DNA from: Syntrophomonas sp. UBA4911
GTDB taxonomy: Bacteria; Bacillota; Syntrophomonadia; Syntrophomonadales; Syntrophomonadaceae
Length of the DNA stretch: 15,738 nt
Reading direction: 5' to 3'
NCBI GenBank assembly: GCA_002398105.1
Contig: DHCD01000048.1
Location: 1 to 15,738, forward strand
The position numbers and the translations under genes were made by a program. A model generated the notes under the pieces. It was not told the origin of the DNA. It saw only the letters and a program-made list of their open reading frames with translations, and did no database searches. Below are positions 6,471-14,016 of this stretch, piece after piece; position 1 is the stretch's first letter; every line of letters begins with the position of its first letter.

Positions 6471-7049
6471 ATGAGTTCACAAGGAAAGGTGGTAAAAATC
6501 CTGGGCATGGCCGGCAGTTTACGCCGCGGTTCATATAACAAAGCGGCCCTGCGGGCGGCCCTGGAGCTTCTGCCGGAAGGGGCGGAACTGAAGATTATTG
6601 ATCTGGCGCCCATCCCGTTTTTAAATGAAGATTTGGAAGGGCAGACCCTTCCCGATGCAGTTCTGGAGCTGGCCGCCGATGTGAAAGCAGCGGATGCCCT
6701 GCTTCTGGTCAGCCCGGAATATAATTACTCGGTGGCTCCGGTCATGAAGAATGCTATAGACTGGGTTTCGCGCCCGAGCACGGGCGCCCCCGTAAGCGGA
6801 AAACCGGTGGCGCTGATGAGCGCTTCCACCGGCATGTTCGGAGGGGCCAGAGGTCAATACCATTTGCGTCAAACTTGTGTGGTATGTAATATGATGCCTT
6901 TAAACAAGCCTGAAGTTTTTATCATGCAGGCGCAAAATAAATTCGATCAGGATTCGAAGCTCACCGACGATTACACCCGCAATGCCATTAGAAAGCTGCT
7001 GCAGTCCCTGGTGGAGTGGACCCGCCTGCTTAATAGCGATAAGGGATGA
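6471..7049 (+). CDS. NADPH-dependent FMN reductase-family flavoprotein (192 aa)
   Basis: The product belongs to the flavodoxin-like NADPH-dependent FMN reductase family (chromate/quinone/azo reductases such as ChrR and YieF relatives). It shows the flavin-phosphate loop GSLRRGSYNKAAL (residues 15-27) after an initial strand, then SPEYNYSVAPVMKNAIDW (81-98), the segment that packs over the flavin, and a Gly-rich turn around GMFGGARGQ. Length is normal for the family. I chose ATG 6471 because AAGGAGG lies nine bases upstream; an in-frame TTG at 6462 overlaps that ribosome site. Members reduce quinones, nitro compounds or metals with NAD(P)H via FMN. No substrate can be assigned. It is transcribed separately from the next operon, which has its own promoter. 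Confidence 0.85.
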   Translation: MSSQGKVVKILGMAGSLRRGSYNKAALRAALELLPEGAELKIIDLAPIPFLNEDLEGQTLPDAVLELAADVKAADALLLVSPEYNYSVAPVMKNAIDWVSRPSTGAPVSGKPVALMSASTGMFGGARGQYHLRQTCVVCNMMPLNKPEVFIMQAQNKFDQDSKLTDDYTRNAIRKLLQSLVEWTRLLNSDKG

Positions 7050-7069
7050 AAAGGGCATAGAAGAAAATA

Positions 7070-7098
7070 TTGACATAGAAATGGCCGGTCAGTATAAT
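7070..7098 (+). promoter_or_regulatory. Strong sigma-A promoter for the T-box/por operon
   Basis: A perfect TTGACA (7070-7075) and a perfect TATAAT (7093-7098) are separated by 17 bases. Transcription should start near 7105, just before the T-box stem I. High basal initiation with control by attenuation is the usual T-box arrangement. Confidence 0.85.
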
Positions 7099-7104
7099 AA
7101 ATGC

Positions 7105-7392
7105 AATATATCAAAATGGCGATGACAGGGAATAGTAAGCTGACCTTGGGCTATAGAGAACCGCTGTCGGGTGTGAGGCGGGCGAAGAGGCAAGCAGAAC
7201 TCACCCTGGAGTTGCCGACCGAAATCATTTTAGAAAGTAGGCTCGGACGGAACTTCCACCGTTAAAAGGGAGGGGATATCGGATCTTAAGATCCCGCATC
7301 CTGATGGAGTGAACGACATTAGCCGTTAATTTGAGTGGTACCGCGGAGTTAAACCCTTCGTCTCAGAGTTCTGAGCGAAGGGTTTACTTTTA
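7105..7392 (+). ncRNA. T-box riboswitch leader, probable tRNA-Ile specifier
   Basis: Stem I elements are in order: AGTA (7134-7137), the AG bulge AGAGAA (7155-7160), and a distal hairpin CCGCT/GGCGG (7161-7165 with 7177-7181). On the return side GAA (7221-7223) is followed by ATC (7224-7226), placed as a specifier codon. The T-box proper, TGGTACCGCGG (7336-7346), is intact and is followed by the terminator. T-boxes sense uncharged tRNA through codon-anticodon and acceptor pairing and allow read-through when charging is low. The variable base in TGGTACC is T, matching a tRNA with discriminator A. That fits Ile and argues against Ser (TCA) or Thr (ACC), the alternative registers. The T-box call is firm; the amino acid is likely but not certain. 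Confidence 0.9.
7350..7392 (+). terminator. T-box regulated terminator
   Basis: TAAACCCTTCG (7350-7360) pairs with CGAAGGGTTTA (7376-7386), extended by CTCAG/CTGAG inside with one bulged T, and a T-rich tail follows. Together with the preceding T-box bulge it can refold into the antiterminator when uncharged tRNA binds. Confidence 0.85.
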
Positions 7393-7545
7393 TATCAGTG
7401 AAAATCCCAGCCAGGCCGGGGCCAGGAAGCTTAAAGCTATGAATATGGTATTGAATCGTACGGGTGGGCCCGCAGGAAGATGCAACCAAGAGCGTCTCCC
7501 TGAAGAGAAGACGGTGGCGGCACCGTAGAAGAATGGAGGAGAAAT
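7393..7545 (+). other. Leader segment between the T-box terminator and the first por gene
   Basis: About 150 transcribed but apparently untranslated bases separate the terminator from the first gene, more than usual. They hold two mutually exclusive hairpins: CGTCT (7493-7497) with AGACG (7509-7513), and the perfect ACGGTG (7511-7516) with CACCGT (7521-7526). The two share bases 7511-7513. The second hairpin ends about seven bases before the ATGGAGGA ribosome site region. I recognise no known riboswitch here. Confidence 0.4.
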
Positions 7546-8082
7546 ATGTTAGAACTACGAATCAACGGATTTGGCGGGCAGGGCTCCGTTACTCTGGCTC
7601 ACTTGTTAGCCCAGGCGGCGCTGGAAAACGGTGAGCAGGGGCAGGCTTTGCCTTTCTTCGGGGTGGAACGCCGCGGAGCGCCGGTGCGGGCGGCAGTGCG
7701 CATGTCTCCTGCCACTATCCATGCCCACAGTCAATGCGATCGCCCGGATTATGTGGTAGTGATGAGCGAAAAGCTCACTGCAGCGGCGGTCAGTGAAGGC
7801 ATCACTGAGACCGGCACCGTGATCATCAATGCCCCTCACGCCGCAGCCGTGGGAAAGCACCCTACCTGGCAGGTAGACGCCGATGCCATTGCCCGTGAAG
7901 CCGGATTATTTTCGGCCGACGGACCTTTTATCAATATTCCGCTGTTTGGCGCGGTGTGCCGGGTGCTGAACATCCCGCAAAATATTATGGAACAAACCAT
8001 CCTGCATAAATGGCCGGGCCATAACGGCGAGAGCAATCTGAGCGCCGCCGGCAAGGCTTATAGCACTGTAACCCGGAGATGA
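7546..8082 (+). CDS. porG: 2-oxoacid:ferredoxin oxidoreductase, gamma subunit
   Basis: This is the 178-aa gamma subunit of a four-subunit pyruvate/2-oxoacid:ferredoxin oxidoreductase. The family signature GFGGQG (residues 8-13) opens the protein, and PFFGVERRGAPVRA follows at about 36-49, a conserved patch that contacts CoA and the other subunits. Length is normal. GGAGGAG lies six bases before the ATG. It is the first gene after the T-box, in the order gamma-delta-alpha-beta common in anaerobes and archaea. The complex makes acyl-CoA, CO2 and reduced ferredoxin from a 2-oxoacid and CoA, or runs in reverse. Sequence alone does not tell pyruvate from branched-chain or aryl 2-oxoacids. Confidence 0.87.
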   Translation: MLELRINGFGGQGSVTLAHLLAQAALENGEQGQALPFFGVERRGAPVRAAVRMSPATIHAHSQCDRPDYVVVMSEKLTAAAVSEGITETGTVIINAPHAAAVGKHPTWQVDADAIAREAGLFSADGPFINIPLFGAVCRVLNIPQNIMEQTILHKWPGHNGESNLSAAGKAYSTVTRR

Positions 8083-8129
8083 GCATATAGCGTGCTTTAT
8101 ATTAGGATCAGCGAAAGGAATGGAACCCA

Positions 8130-8390
8130 ATGAAGTCAGTTACTAAACCCTACCGCCCTATTTCCTGGCCCATGAAGGGGGCCGGCGGCGACACCGGTTC
8201 CTGGCGAGCGCACCGCCCGGTGATTGACAATCAGATATGTACCAAATGCCAGATTTGCTGGGTATATTGTCCGGAAGCGGTCATTGACCGCAATGAAATT
8301 ACCATTGATTACCGTTATTGCAAGGGCTGCGGTGTGTGTGCCGTCGAATGTCCCACCGGCGCCATCAGCATGTTAAAGGAGGAGGAGTAG
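8130..8390 (+). CDS. porD: 2-oxoacid:ferredoxin oxidoreductase, delta subunit (2[4Fe-4S] ferredoxin)
   Basis: The 86-aa protein contains two complete [4Fe-4S] motifs of the C-x2-C-x2-C-x3-C-P type: Cys37/40/43/47 and Cys64/67/70/74. It passes electrons from the active-site subunits to external ferredoxin. The N-terminal part (SWPMKGAGGDTGSWRAHRP) is the usual clamp region of the delta subunit. It starts 47 bases after the gamma gene, with a purine-rich AAAGGAATGGA upstream. Its last codons carry the ribosome site of the alpha gene, so the two are likely translationally linked. Confidence 0.9.
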   Translation: MKSVTKPYRPISWPMKGAGGDTGSWRAHRPVIDNQICTKCQICWVYCPEAVIDRNEITIDYRYCKGCGVCAVECPTGAISMLKEEE

Positions 8391-8394
8391 CGGT

Positions 8395-9525
8395 ATGAAA
8401 GCAGCGCAAGTTATAATGGATACCGGCGCCCATGCTGCCGCGCTGGCCGTAAAAAGCGCCCGGGTGGACGTAATACCCGGCTACCCCATCACTCCCCAGA
8501 CCAGCATTATGGAAGCGGTGGCCGCCATGGTTGAAAATGGCGAACTGGACGCCCGCTTCATTCCGGTGGAAGGCGAACACAGCGCTATGGCCGCCGCCGT
8601 GGCCGCTGCCGCTGCCGGCGCCCGGGTTTTTACAGCCACTTCGGCCAACGGCCTGCTGTATATGCACGAAGTTTTGCATATGGCTTCCGGCGGCCGTTTG
8701 CCGGTGGTAATGTGCAACGTCAACCGCGGTGTTTTTGCCCCCTGGACCCTGTGGGCCGATCATCAGGACTCATTTGCTCAGCGCGATACCGGCTGGATTC
8801 AATATCACTGCTCCTCCAATCAGGAGGTGTTCAACACCATTTTGCAGGCCTTCCGTGTGGCCGAACAGATCAATATACCGGTAATGGTCAACTTTGACGG
8901 CTTTGCTATCTCCCATTGTCTGATGCCTCTCACTCTGCCGCCGCAGGAGGATATCGACCGTTTCCTGCCCCCGCATAGCCCGGAATGGCGGCTTGATCCG
9001 GAGTATCCTTCTTCCTTCAGCAATGTGACCAATGCGTCCGAATACGCACCTTTCCGCCAGATGCTGTCCGACGATATCCTGGCCTCCATCCCGCTGGTAA
9101 AGCAGGCGGCGCAGGAATATAAGGATATCACCGGCATGTGGGATGGCGACACCATCGACACCTATCGGCTGGAAGACGCCGAAGTGGTAGCCTTTGCGGT
9201 CAACAGCATGGCGGCCGAATTAAGGCTCTCCATTGATATCCTGCGCGAACAGGGCATCAAAGCCGGTCTGCTCAGACCGCGCCTGTATCTGCCTTTTCCG
9301 GCCGAGGATATCATCGGCGCCTTACCGCAAAATGCCCAGGTGATGGTACTGGACCGCAACTATAACTTCGGCCACCCCGGCGGCATTTTGGCTTCAGAGC
9401 TGAAAAACGCGCTCTTTGGCCGACGCAGCGACATCACGGTTAAAAACCGGGTAATGGGCATCGGCGGCATTGATCTGACCCGCCGCTTTATGGCCGCCGA
9501 GATTCGCGCCATGATGGATGATTAA
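8395..9525 (+). CDS. porA: 2-oxoacid:ferredoxin oxidoreductase, alpha subunit
   Basis: This 376-aa alpha subunit has the hallmark GYPITPQTS (residues 29-37) of the pyrimidine-binding domain, followed by VEGEHSAMAAAVAAAAAGAR (58-77), where the Glu activates thiamine diphosphate across the alpha/beta interface. Later come the transketolase-C-like domain (LLRPRLYLPFPAEDI) and the conserved VLDRNYNFGHPGG segment. Length is normal. AAGGAGGAGG sits within the end of the delta gene, four bases separate the genes, and ATG 8395 is clear. The active site is completed by the beta subunit. I see no decisive residue for pyruvate over 2-oxoisovalerate, so the por symbol is by family. Confidence 0.88.
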   Translation: MKAAQVIMDTGAHAAALAVKSARVDVIPGYPITPQTSIMEAVAAMVENGELDARFIPVEGEHSAMAAAVAAAAAGARVFTATSANGLLYMHEVLHMASGGRLPVVMCNVNRGVFAPWTLWADHQDSFAQRDTGWIQYHCSSNQEVFNTILQAFRVAEQINIPVMVNFDGFAISHCLMPLTLPPQEDIDRFLPPHSPEWRLDPEYPSSFSNVTNASEYAPFRQMLSDDILASIPLVKQAAQEYKDITGMWDGDTIDTYRLEDAEVVAFAVNSMAAELRLSIDILREQGIKAGLLRPRLYLPFPAEDIIGALPQNAQVMVLDRNYNFGHPGGILASELKNALFGRRSDITVKNRVMGIGGIDLTRRFMAAEIRAMMDD

Positions 9526-9557
9526 AAAGCATAGACCATGGAAGGGATGGATGAGAT

Positions 9558-10496
9558 ATGACTACCAGTATCAAACAATTACCGGATATTGAGCAGGTTT
9601 TAAGCGGCAACGGGGCCTGCGGCGGCTGTCCCGCCACCATGGCCCTGCGCATCGTAGGCAAGGCCTTAGGGACCAACGCCATCATGCTGCTGACCCCTTC
9701 CTGCGCCGTAGCCAGTATGGGCATGACCCCCAGGCTGGGTTACAACTGGCCTTGCATCAATATTTGCTTTGCCACTGCTGGTTCTTCGGCCTCCGGCATT
9801 ACCCACGCGCTGGAAATAATGCGGGAAAAGGGCCGCCTGCAAGGCGAACTGCCCACCGTGTTCAGTTGGGTGGGCGATGGCGGCACCTATGACATCGGCT
9901 TCCAGGCGCTTTCTGCGGCCGCCGAGCGCAACGATAATATCATTCATTTTTGCTATAACAACGAAGCCTACAGCAACACCGGCGTGCAGCGCAGCGGCGC
10001 CACTCCGCGCGGGGCCTTTACTACCACCACCCCCGCCGGCAAGCGCCAGACCAAGAAAAACATGGCCCTGCTGATGCTGGAGCATAATATCCCTTATGTG
10101 GCTACCGCTACCGTGGCTTACCCCGGCGACCTGTACGACAAAGTGCTAAAAGCCAGAAACATCCCGGGTATGAAATACATTGAAATTCTGGCCCCCTGCT
10201 ATTTAGGCTGGCAGTTCGATATGCCTGAAACCGTGCGGATGAGCCGTATGGCTGTGCGCAGCGGTGCCTGGCTGTTATGGGAAGGGGAAAATGGCAAGAT
10301 CAGCTTTAACCACCCCAGCTCGCTTATCATCAGCGGAAAAAAAGAGGCTGCCCCGGTGGATGAATACCTGATAAAGCAAGGGCGTTTCAACCGCCTGCTT
10401 AAAGGCCCTGACGCCGAGAGCCGCATCGCCGCAATTCAAGGCGACATCAATCGCGAGATCGCTTTTATGCGGGAACGGGCGAAGATTACAGTTTAG
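9558..10496 (+). CDS. porB: 2-oxoacid:ferredoxin oxidoreductase, beta subunit
   Basis: The 312-aa beta subunit binds thiamine diphosphate and one [4Fe-4S] cluster. The four expected cluster ligands are present: Cys21 and Cys24 (ACGGC), Cys49 (PSCA) and Cys214 (APCYLGW). The thiamine-Mg motif GDGGTYDIG (106-114) and NNEAYSNTGVQRS (134-146) are intact. The early motif reads GNGACGGCP, whereas many relatives have GHxACxGCG, a mild divergence. Purine-rich GAAGGGATGGA precedes the ATG, 32 bases after the alpha stop. It closes the operon. No strong terminator follows, only a weak inverted repeat ATCTTTA/TAAAGAT around 10519-10550. Confidence 0.9.
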   Translation: MTTSIKQLPDIEQVLSGNGACGGCPATMALRIVGKALGTNAIMLLTPSCAVASMGMTPRLGYNWPCINICFATAGSSASGITHALEIMREKGRLQGELPTVFSWVGDGGTYDIGFQALSAAAERNDNIIHFCYNNEAYSNTGVQRSGATPRGAFTTTTPAGKRQTKKNMALLMLEHNIPYVATATVAYPGDLYDKVLKARNIPGMKYIEILAPCYLGWQFDMPETVRMSRMAVRSGAWLLWEGENGKISFNHPSSLIISGKKEAAPVDEYLIKQGRFNRLLKGPDAESRIAAIQGDINREIAFMRERAKITV

Positions 10497-10575
10497 TCTT
10501 TCACTATGTTTAATCCCCATCTTTAATCAATGCCTGGCTGTGTAAAGATTATCCACTTATTTCCCCCTGAAAGAT

Positions 10576-10604
10576 TTGGCATGAATTTAAGTATAGATTA
10601 TACG
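10576..10604 (+). promoter_or_regulatory. Candidate sigma-A promoter for the copper-amine-oxidase-N gene
   Basis: TTGGCA (10576-10581), a 17-base spacer and TATACG (10599-10604) form a plausible promoter about 50 bases before the start codon. It would make the secreted-protein gene independent of the T-box operon. Confidence 0.45.
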
Positions 10605-10656
10605 AGAAGAGCAAGCAGTTTATTTATCTGCCAGAATATTTACAGGAGGTATTTCC

Positions 10657-11712
10657 ATGAAGAAAAAATGGTTAGCAGTTGTCGGCACAGCCGTTTTTAT
10701 CTGTGCTATTGCTACGGCAGCCTGGGCCAATCAGCCGATCAAGCTGGTAGTGAACGGGCAGGAGATAAAATCCGATGTATCCCCGCAGATGGTAGGCAAC
10801 CGGACCATGGTACCGGTACGCTGGATTGCGGAGGCATTGGGAGCAGAGGTTGAGTGGGACGCTCAGACTAAAACCGTATTTATCAGGACCAATACCTCCA
10901 GCCCTGAAAATCAGACCGGCAGCGATGCAGCCGCAATCGCAAAACTGGTTGAAGACTTCGGCCGGAGCATGAAGAATGTATCCCTGCTGGCTCCCGAGGA
11001 TGAAGCGGCCAAGAGTATCCAGGAAACCTATGGCGATTTTGTATCCTCTGCTCTTTTGGCCCAATGGCAAAAAGATCCCCAAAATGCTCCGGGGAGGGTT
11101 TCATCCAGTCCCTGGCCGGAAGGTATAAACATTATTGCCACTGAGAAATTATCGGATTCAAAATACCAGGTTAAGGGTGAAATTATTGAAATGACCAGTG
11201 TGGAGATGACCCAGGGCGGGTATGCGGCTAAGCGGCCTGTTAGCCTGACCGCCGAAAAGATAAACAGCCGCTGGCTTATCACTGCACTTAAAATTGATGG
11301 GTATGAGCAAACTGATCCCACGGTCTACCGGAATACCCAGTATGGGTTCAGTTTCCAATTACCTGAGAGCTGGCAGGGTTATACGGTCGTATCCGACCAA
11401 TGGAAAGGTTTGGCCATAACTTCGCCTGATACTGTAGCTCAGACCGGTCCGCTGCTTTCCATCCGGCATCCGCAGTGGACGTCGGAAAACCCGCGCCAGG
11501 ATATTCCCATTATGGTATTTACCCTTTCCCAGTGGAACGCAATGCAGCAGGAAGAATTTCATATCGGCGCCGCGCCTATCAAGCCAAGCGAACTGGGGCG
11601 TAACAGCCGCTATGTTTTCGCCCTTTCCGCCCGTTACAACTACGCATTTCCCGCCGGATACGAAGAGGTGGAAAAGATTTTAGCAGGCGACCCGCTGCAG
11701 CCGCTGCAATAA
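10657..11712 (+). CDS. Secreted protein with copper-amine-oxidase N-terminal domain
   Basis: The 351-aa product has a Sec signal peptide (MKKKWLAVV, then a hydrophobic core, predicted cut after AWA at residue 24). Residues about 28-76 form a copper amine oxidase N-terminal-like domain (LVVNGQEI, then RTMVPVRWIAEALGAEVEW, then TVFI). This domain is very common in secreted clostridial proteins and does not imply oxidase activity. It is thought to help surface attachment or protein contacts. A middle part (about 90-205) looks like an alpha/beta ligand-binding or NTF2-like module. The C-terminal part (about 225-351, YGFSFQLPESWQGYTVV) resembles domains of secreted proteins of unknown role. ACAGGAGGT lies seven bases before the ATG. 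A perfect hairpin ends the gene. Confidence 0.75.
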   Translation: MKKKWLAVVGTAVFICAIATAAWANQPIKLVVNGQEIKSDVSPQMVGNRTMVPVRWIAEALGAEVEWDAQTKTVFIRTNTSSPENQTGSDAAAIAKLVEDFGRSMKNVSLLAPEDEAAKSIQETYGDFVSSALLAQWQKDPQNAPGRVSSSPWPEGINIIATEKLSDSKYQVKGEIIEMTSVEMTQGGYAAKRPVSLTAEKINSRWLITALKIDGYEQTDPTVYRNTQYGFSFQLPESWQGYTVVSDQWKGLAITSPDTVAQTGPLLSIRHPQWTSENPRQDIPIMVFTLSQWNAMQQEEFHIGAAPIKPSELGRNSRYVFALSARYNYAFPAGYEEVEKILAGDPLQPLQ

Positions 11713-11738
11713 GCTTAGCGAAAACGATTAGCCTCTTA

Positions 11739-11769
11739 GAGAAAAGCAGGTCTGTGACCTGCTTTTCTC
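11739..11769. terminator. Perfect 13-bp hairpin after the copper-amine-oxidase-N gene
   Basis: GAGAAAAGCAGGT (11739-11751) and ACCTGCTTTTCTC (11757-11769) pair fully around a 5-base loop. No separate T-run follows, but the right arm itself is T-rich. It is likely a terminator, possibly working in both directions. Confidence 0.65.
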
Positions 11770-12014
11770 AATGAAATCCACCCTCTAGCGATAATGGCTG
11801 GAACAATCTGCATAAAAAATGAGAAGCTACCCCAGAAAAAATTGGTTAGGCATCGAAACTATATAATGGCGGACTGGTGCTTAAATGTTTGCCCGTAACC
11901 GCAGGGTAAAGTTATCCGGATTTATCAAATTTGGCGCCAAAATTACTGCGGTTCTGGCACTCATTGGAGCATTGGAGCAATTCCGCTAACCAATTTACAA
12001 TGGAGGTAAAAATA
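11770..12014 (+). promoter_or_regulatory. Leader region of the S-layer protein gene, with two candidate promoters
   Basis: A TATAAT (11862-11867) has only a poorly spaced TTGGTT (11842-11847, 14-base gap). The same stretch holds ACCCC (11829-11833) and, 20 bases later, CGAA (11854-11857). These are the core elements reported for SigI-dependent promoters, and sigI lies two genes away. The spacing has not been checked against known sites. The rest of the leader (11870-12000) shows no riboswitch I recognise. A good ribosome site (TGGAGGT, 12001-12007) precedes the ATG at 12015. Confidence 0.3.
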
Positions 12015-13703
12015 ATGAAACTAAAAGCAAAGGCAGGCATGGGCTTTTTTCTTGCCCTGGTAATGCTGCTGCAGATGCTCCCGGCAACCGCTTGGGCTGC
12101 GAATGGTGAAGCGGTGCTTACTTCAATCAATCATTCGTCCGCTCTATCGGCTGTGGTTGTTTCCAAGAGCAAAACGGCTACCATTACAGTTGCCGACGAT
12201 TATCCTTACGAGAGTGTTGATTTGTCACGCGGGCTGGACATCTCTTATAATCGGTCCGTCTATGCTTACGCCAGCGCCGGTTTTTATTCCGACTCGTTTG
12301 CGGAAGTCGACGGCGACCCCGTTTCCATGACGGTTACTTATCAAAAAGTCAATGATAAAAACCTGTATACGACCGAGTATGATGTTTCCGTGGTCAGGGC
12401 AGACGGTGTCGCGCCTTCCTTTACCGGGACCATTGCCAAAACGGTCAAAAAGGGAAGCCTTACCTTTCAAGCTTCTGATTTCACCTCAAAATACTCCGGA
12501 AACGATGGCGGATCGCTGGAAGCTATTGCCATTACCGGAAGCAACCCCGGCTTCGGTTCGTTAAAATTAGGAAGACATGACTACGAATTCGGAGAAGCAG
12601 TCAGCATTGACGAGATTGAAGAAGGAGAACTGACTTTTGCAGCTAAGGGGCAGGGAACAGTTTCCTATATCGTAAAGGCCTATGCTTCTGACGACTCTGA
12701 CACCGCCATCGGTTCTGTTACCCTGAAAATCACCTCCAAGTCAAACAGCAGCAACAGCGACCCTGAAGACCTCGCCTATGAAACCGATAAAAATACCCCG
12801 GTAACTTTCCGGGAAGACGACTTCGCCGACGTATTTTATGATGCGACCGGCAGCGAGCTCGACTATGTGATGTTTACCCTGCCGAGTTCCGCTAAAGGAA
12901 AACTTTATTATGATTACGAAGATGCCAAGGATTATGATTCCAAAGTTTCAGAAGATACGGAATATTACGTTGATGAGTTGTCCGACATTACCTTTGTACC
13001 TGCCGCCAATTACACGGGAACCGTGACCATTTCCTATACGGGGTACAATGAAGAAGACGATTCCTGGTCGGGTAAGATTAAGATTTCCATCAACGGGAGC
13101 GGTTGGAACAGAGACGACGATTGGGATAAAAACGATGGCCGGAACAAAGACAACGACTCGGGTTATTTTTGCGATGTGGGTCCGAACTTTTACTGGGCCT
13201 CGGGAGCCATTGATTATCTCTATAATAAGAAAATCGTCACCGGACGCAAACCCGGATATTATATCCCCCAAGACAACATTTCCAGGGGGGATTTTATTCT
13301 GATACTCTGCAATGCATTTAATCTGAATGCGTCGTTTGACAGCAACTTCTCCGACGTACGCCGGGGCAGCTATTATTACAACGCCATCGGGACTGCGAAA
13401 AAGCTGGGGATCGGCTTTGGAGTAGGCGGAAGATTTGACCCCGACGCCCCCCTGACCCGGGAGGATGCCATGGTCCTGATCTTAAGAGCCCTTCAAGCCT
13501 CCGATATTTCGCTCTCATCCGGCAGCAGGAATGATCTGAATCCTTTTTCCGACAGCGGGTTCATATCCGATTATGCGACGGATGCCTTCTCGACTCTGGT
13601 AAAAGCCAATATAATCCAGGGCAACGGCCAGAAACTCAATCCCAAGGGCAAAGTTTCCCGTGCGGAAATGGCGGTCATGATGTACCGTTTATTAAACCGA
13701 TAG
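12015..13703 (+). CDS. S-layer-anchored surface protein with cadherin-like modules and three SLH repeats
   Basis: I chose ATG 12015 (562 aa) because TGGAGGT lies just upstream and the signal peptide (KLKAKAGMGFFLALVMLL, cut near TAWA) starts there; an in-frame ATG at 11931 has no ribosome site. The exported part has at least two beta-rich modules. One (about 140-255) contains SLTFQASDF and later GELTFAAKGQGTVSYIV. The other (about 258-365) contains TPVTFREDDF and later ITFVPAANYTGTVTISY, which resembles cadherin-like repeats of surface adhesins. An Asp/Asn-rich linker (about 366-382) leads to three SLH domains at about 385-430, 440-495 and 505-562, with TREDAMVLILRAL and SRAEMAVMMYRLL. SLH domains hold proteins to pyruvylated wall polysaccharide. 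It is probably an adhesin or structural layer protein; no enzyme motif is visible. Confidence 0.85.
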   Translation: MKLKAKAGMGFFLALVMLLQMLPATAWAANGEAVLTSINHSSALSAVVVSKSKTATITVADDYPYESVDLSRGLDISYNRSVYAYASAGFYSDSFAEVDGDPVSMTVTYQKVNDKNLYTTEYDVSVVRADGVAPSFTGTIAKTVKKGSLTFQASDFTSKYSGNDGGSLEAIAITGSNPGFGSLKLGRHDYEFGEAVSIDEIEEGELTFAAKGQGTVSYIVKAYASDDSDTAIGSVTLKITSKSNSSNSDPEDLAYETDKNTPVTFREDDFADVFYDATGSELDYVMFTLPSSAKGKLYYDYEDAKDYDSKVSEDTEYYVDELSDITFVPAANYTGTVTISYTGYNEEDDSWSGKIKISINGSGWNRDDDWDKNDGRNKDNDSGYFCDVGPNFYWASGAIDYLYNKKIVTGRKPGYYIPQDNISRGDFILILCNAFNLNASFDSNFSDVRRGSYYYNAIGTAKKLGIGFGVGGRFDPDAPLTREDAMVLILRALQASDISLSSGSRNDLNPFSDSGFISDYATDAFSTLVKANIIQGNGQKLNPKGKVSRAEMAVMMYRLLNR

Positions 13704-13731
13704 ACAAAAACAGATAACCGGGCACTTTTTA

Positions 13732-13796
13732 TCCGATGATCACCGCTCTTATCCCGTTTTCTCAGACGGCGGGGTGAGAGCGGATTGATCGTCGGA
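13732..13796 (+). terminator. Long imperfect hairpin after the S-layer gene
   Basis: The left arm from TCCGATGATCACCGCTCT (from 13732) pairs with the right arm AGAGCGGATTGATCGTCGGA (ending 13796), with a few mismatches and one bulge. It continues inward as CCCG/CGGGG. The total is about 25 pairs around a short loop, and a weak T-rich stretch follows. It is unusually long for a simple terminator. Confidence 0.5.
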
Positions 13797-13871
13797 TTGC
13801 TTTATCCAACGTTCCGCGATGGGTTAAAAACTGAACTGAAAGAAGATTCATGTTATAACGATATTAATTAT

Positions 13872-13898
13872 AGAGAGATGCTGCTTCATCTCTCTTTA
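13872..13898 (+). terminator. Perfect 9-bp hairpin in the sigI upstream region
   Basis: AGAGAGATG (13872-13880) pairs exactly with CATCTCTCT (13887-13895) around a 6-base loop, and TT follows. It may be a second terminator for the S-layer gene or a leader element. Confidence 0.4.
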
Positions 13899-14016
13899 TG
13901 CTGATTCCGGAAGATTAAAGCGTGTGACCGGCACAGTCTTTTCAAGACGGTTTGTGCATGGGTATGTTATGATACTTTGGGGTTTGGTATCAGCACGGGC
14001 GTAAGGTGGGATATAT

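Larger units (their letters stand above)
13704..14016 (+). other. Intergenic region with hairpins before sigI
   Basis: This 313-base gap holds a long imperfect hairpin (13732-13796), a perfect 9-bp hairpin (13872-13895) and a weaker GCACA-GTCTT/AAGAC-TGTGC structure around 13931-13957. A TATGAT hexamer (13968-13973) could be the -10 of the sigI promoter, but no good -35 is visible. The CCCC/CGAA pair expected of a self-regulated SigI promoter was not found. No gene is evident. Confidence 0.5.

Noticed and set aside
7225..7227. TCA (Ser) or ACC (Thr) as T-box specifier
   Set aside because: The T in TGGTACC calls for a tRNA with discriminator A, whereas Ser tRNAs generally carry G and bacillary Thr tRNA carries U; ATC (Ile) fits better.
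7331..7528. 65-codon plus-strand open frame over the T-box
   Set aside because: It runs through the T-box sequence and terminator hairpin, has no ribosome site and no recognisable protein pattern.
9666..10085. 139-codon minus-strand open frame within the beta subunit gene
   Set aside because: It is fully antisense to a conserved gene with intact motifs and arises from its GC-rich codon bias.
11931..12014. Longer N-terminus for the S-layer protein
   Set aside because: No ribosome site lies before 11931 and the added residues would put 28 non-signal residues in front of a clear signal peptide; 12015 has TGGAGGT upstream.
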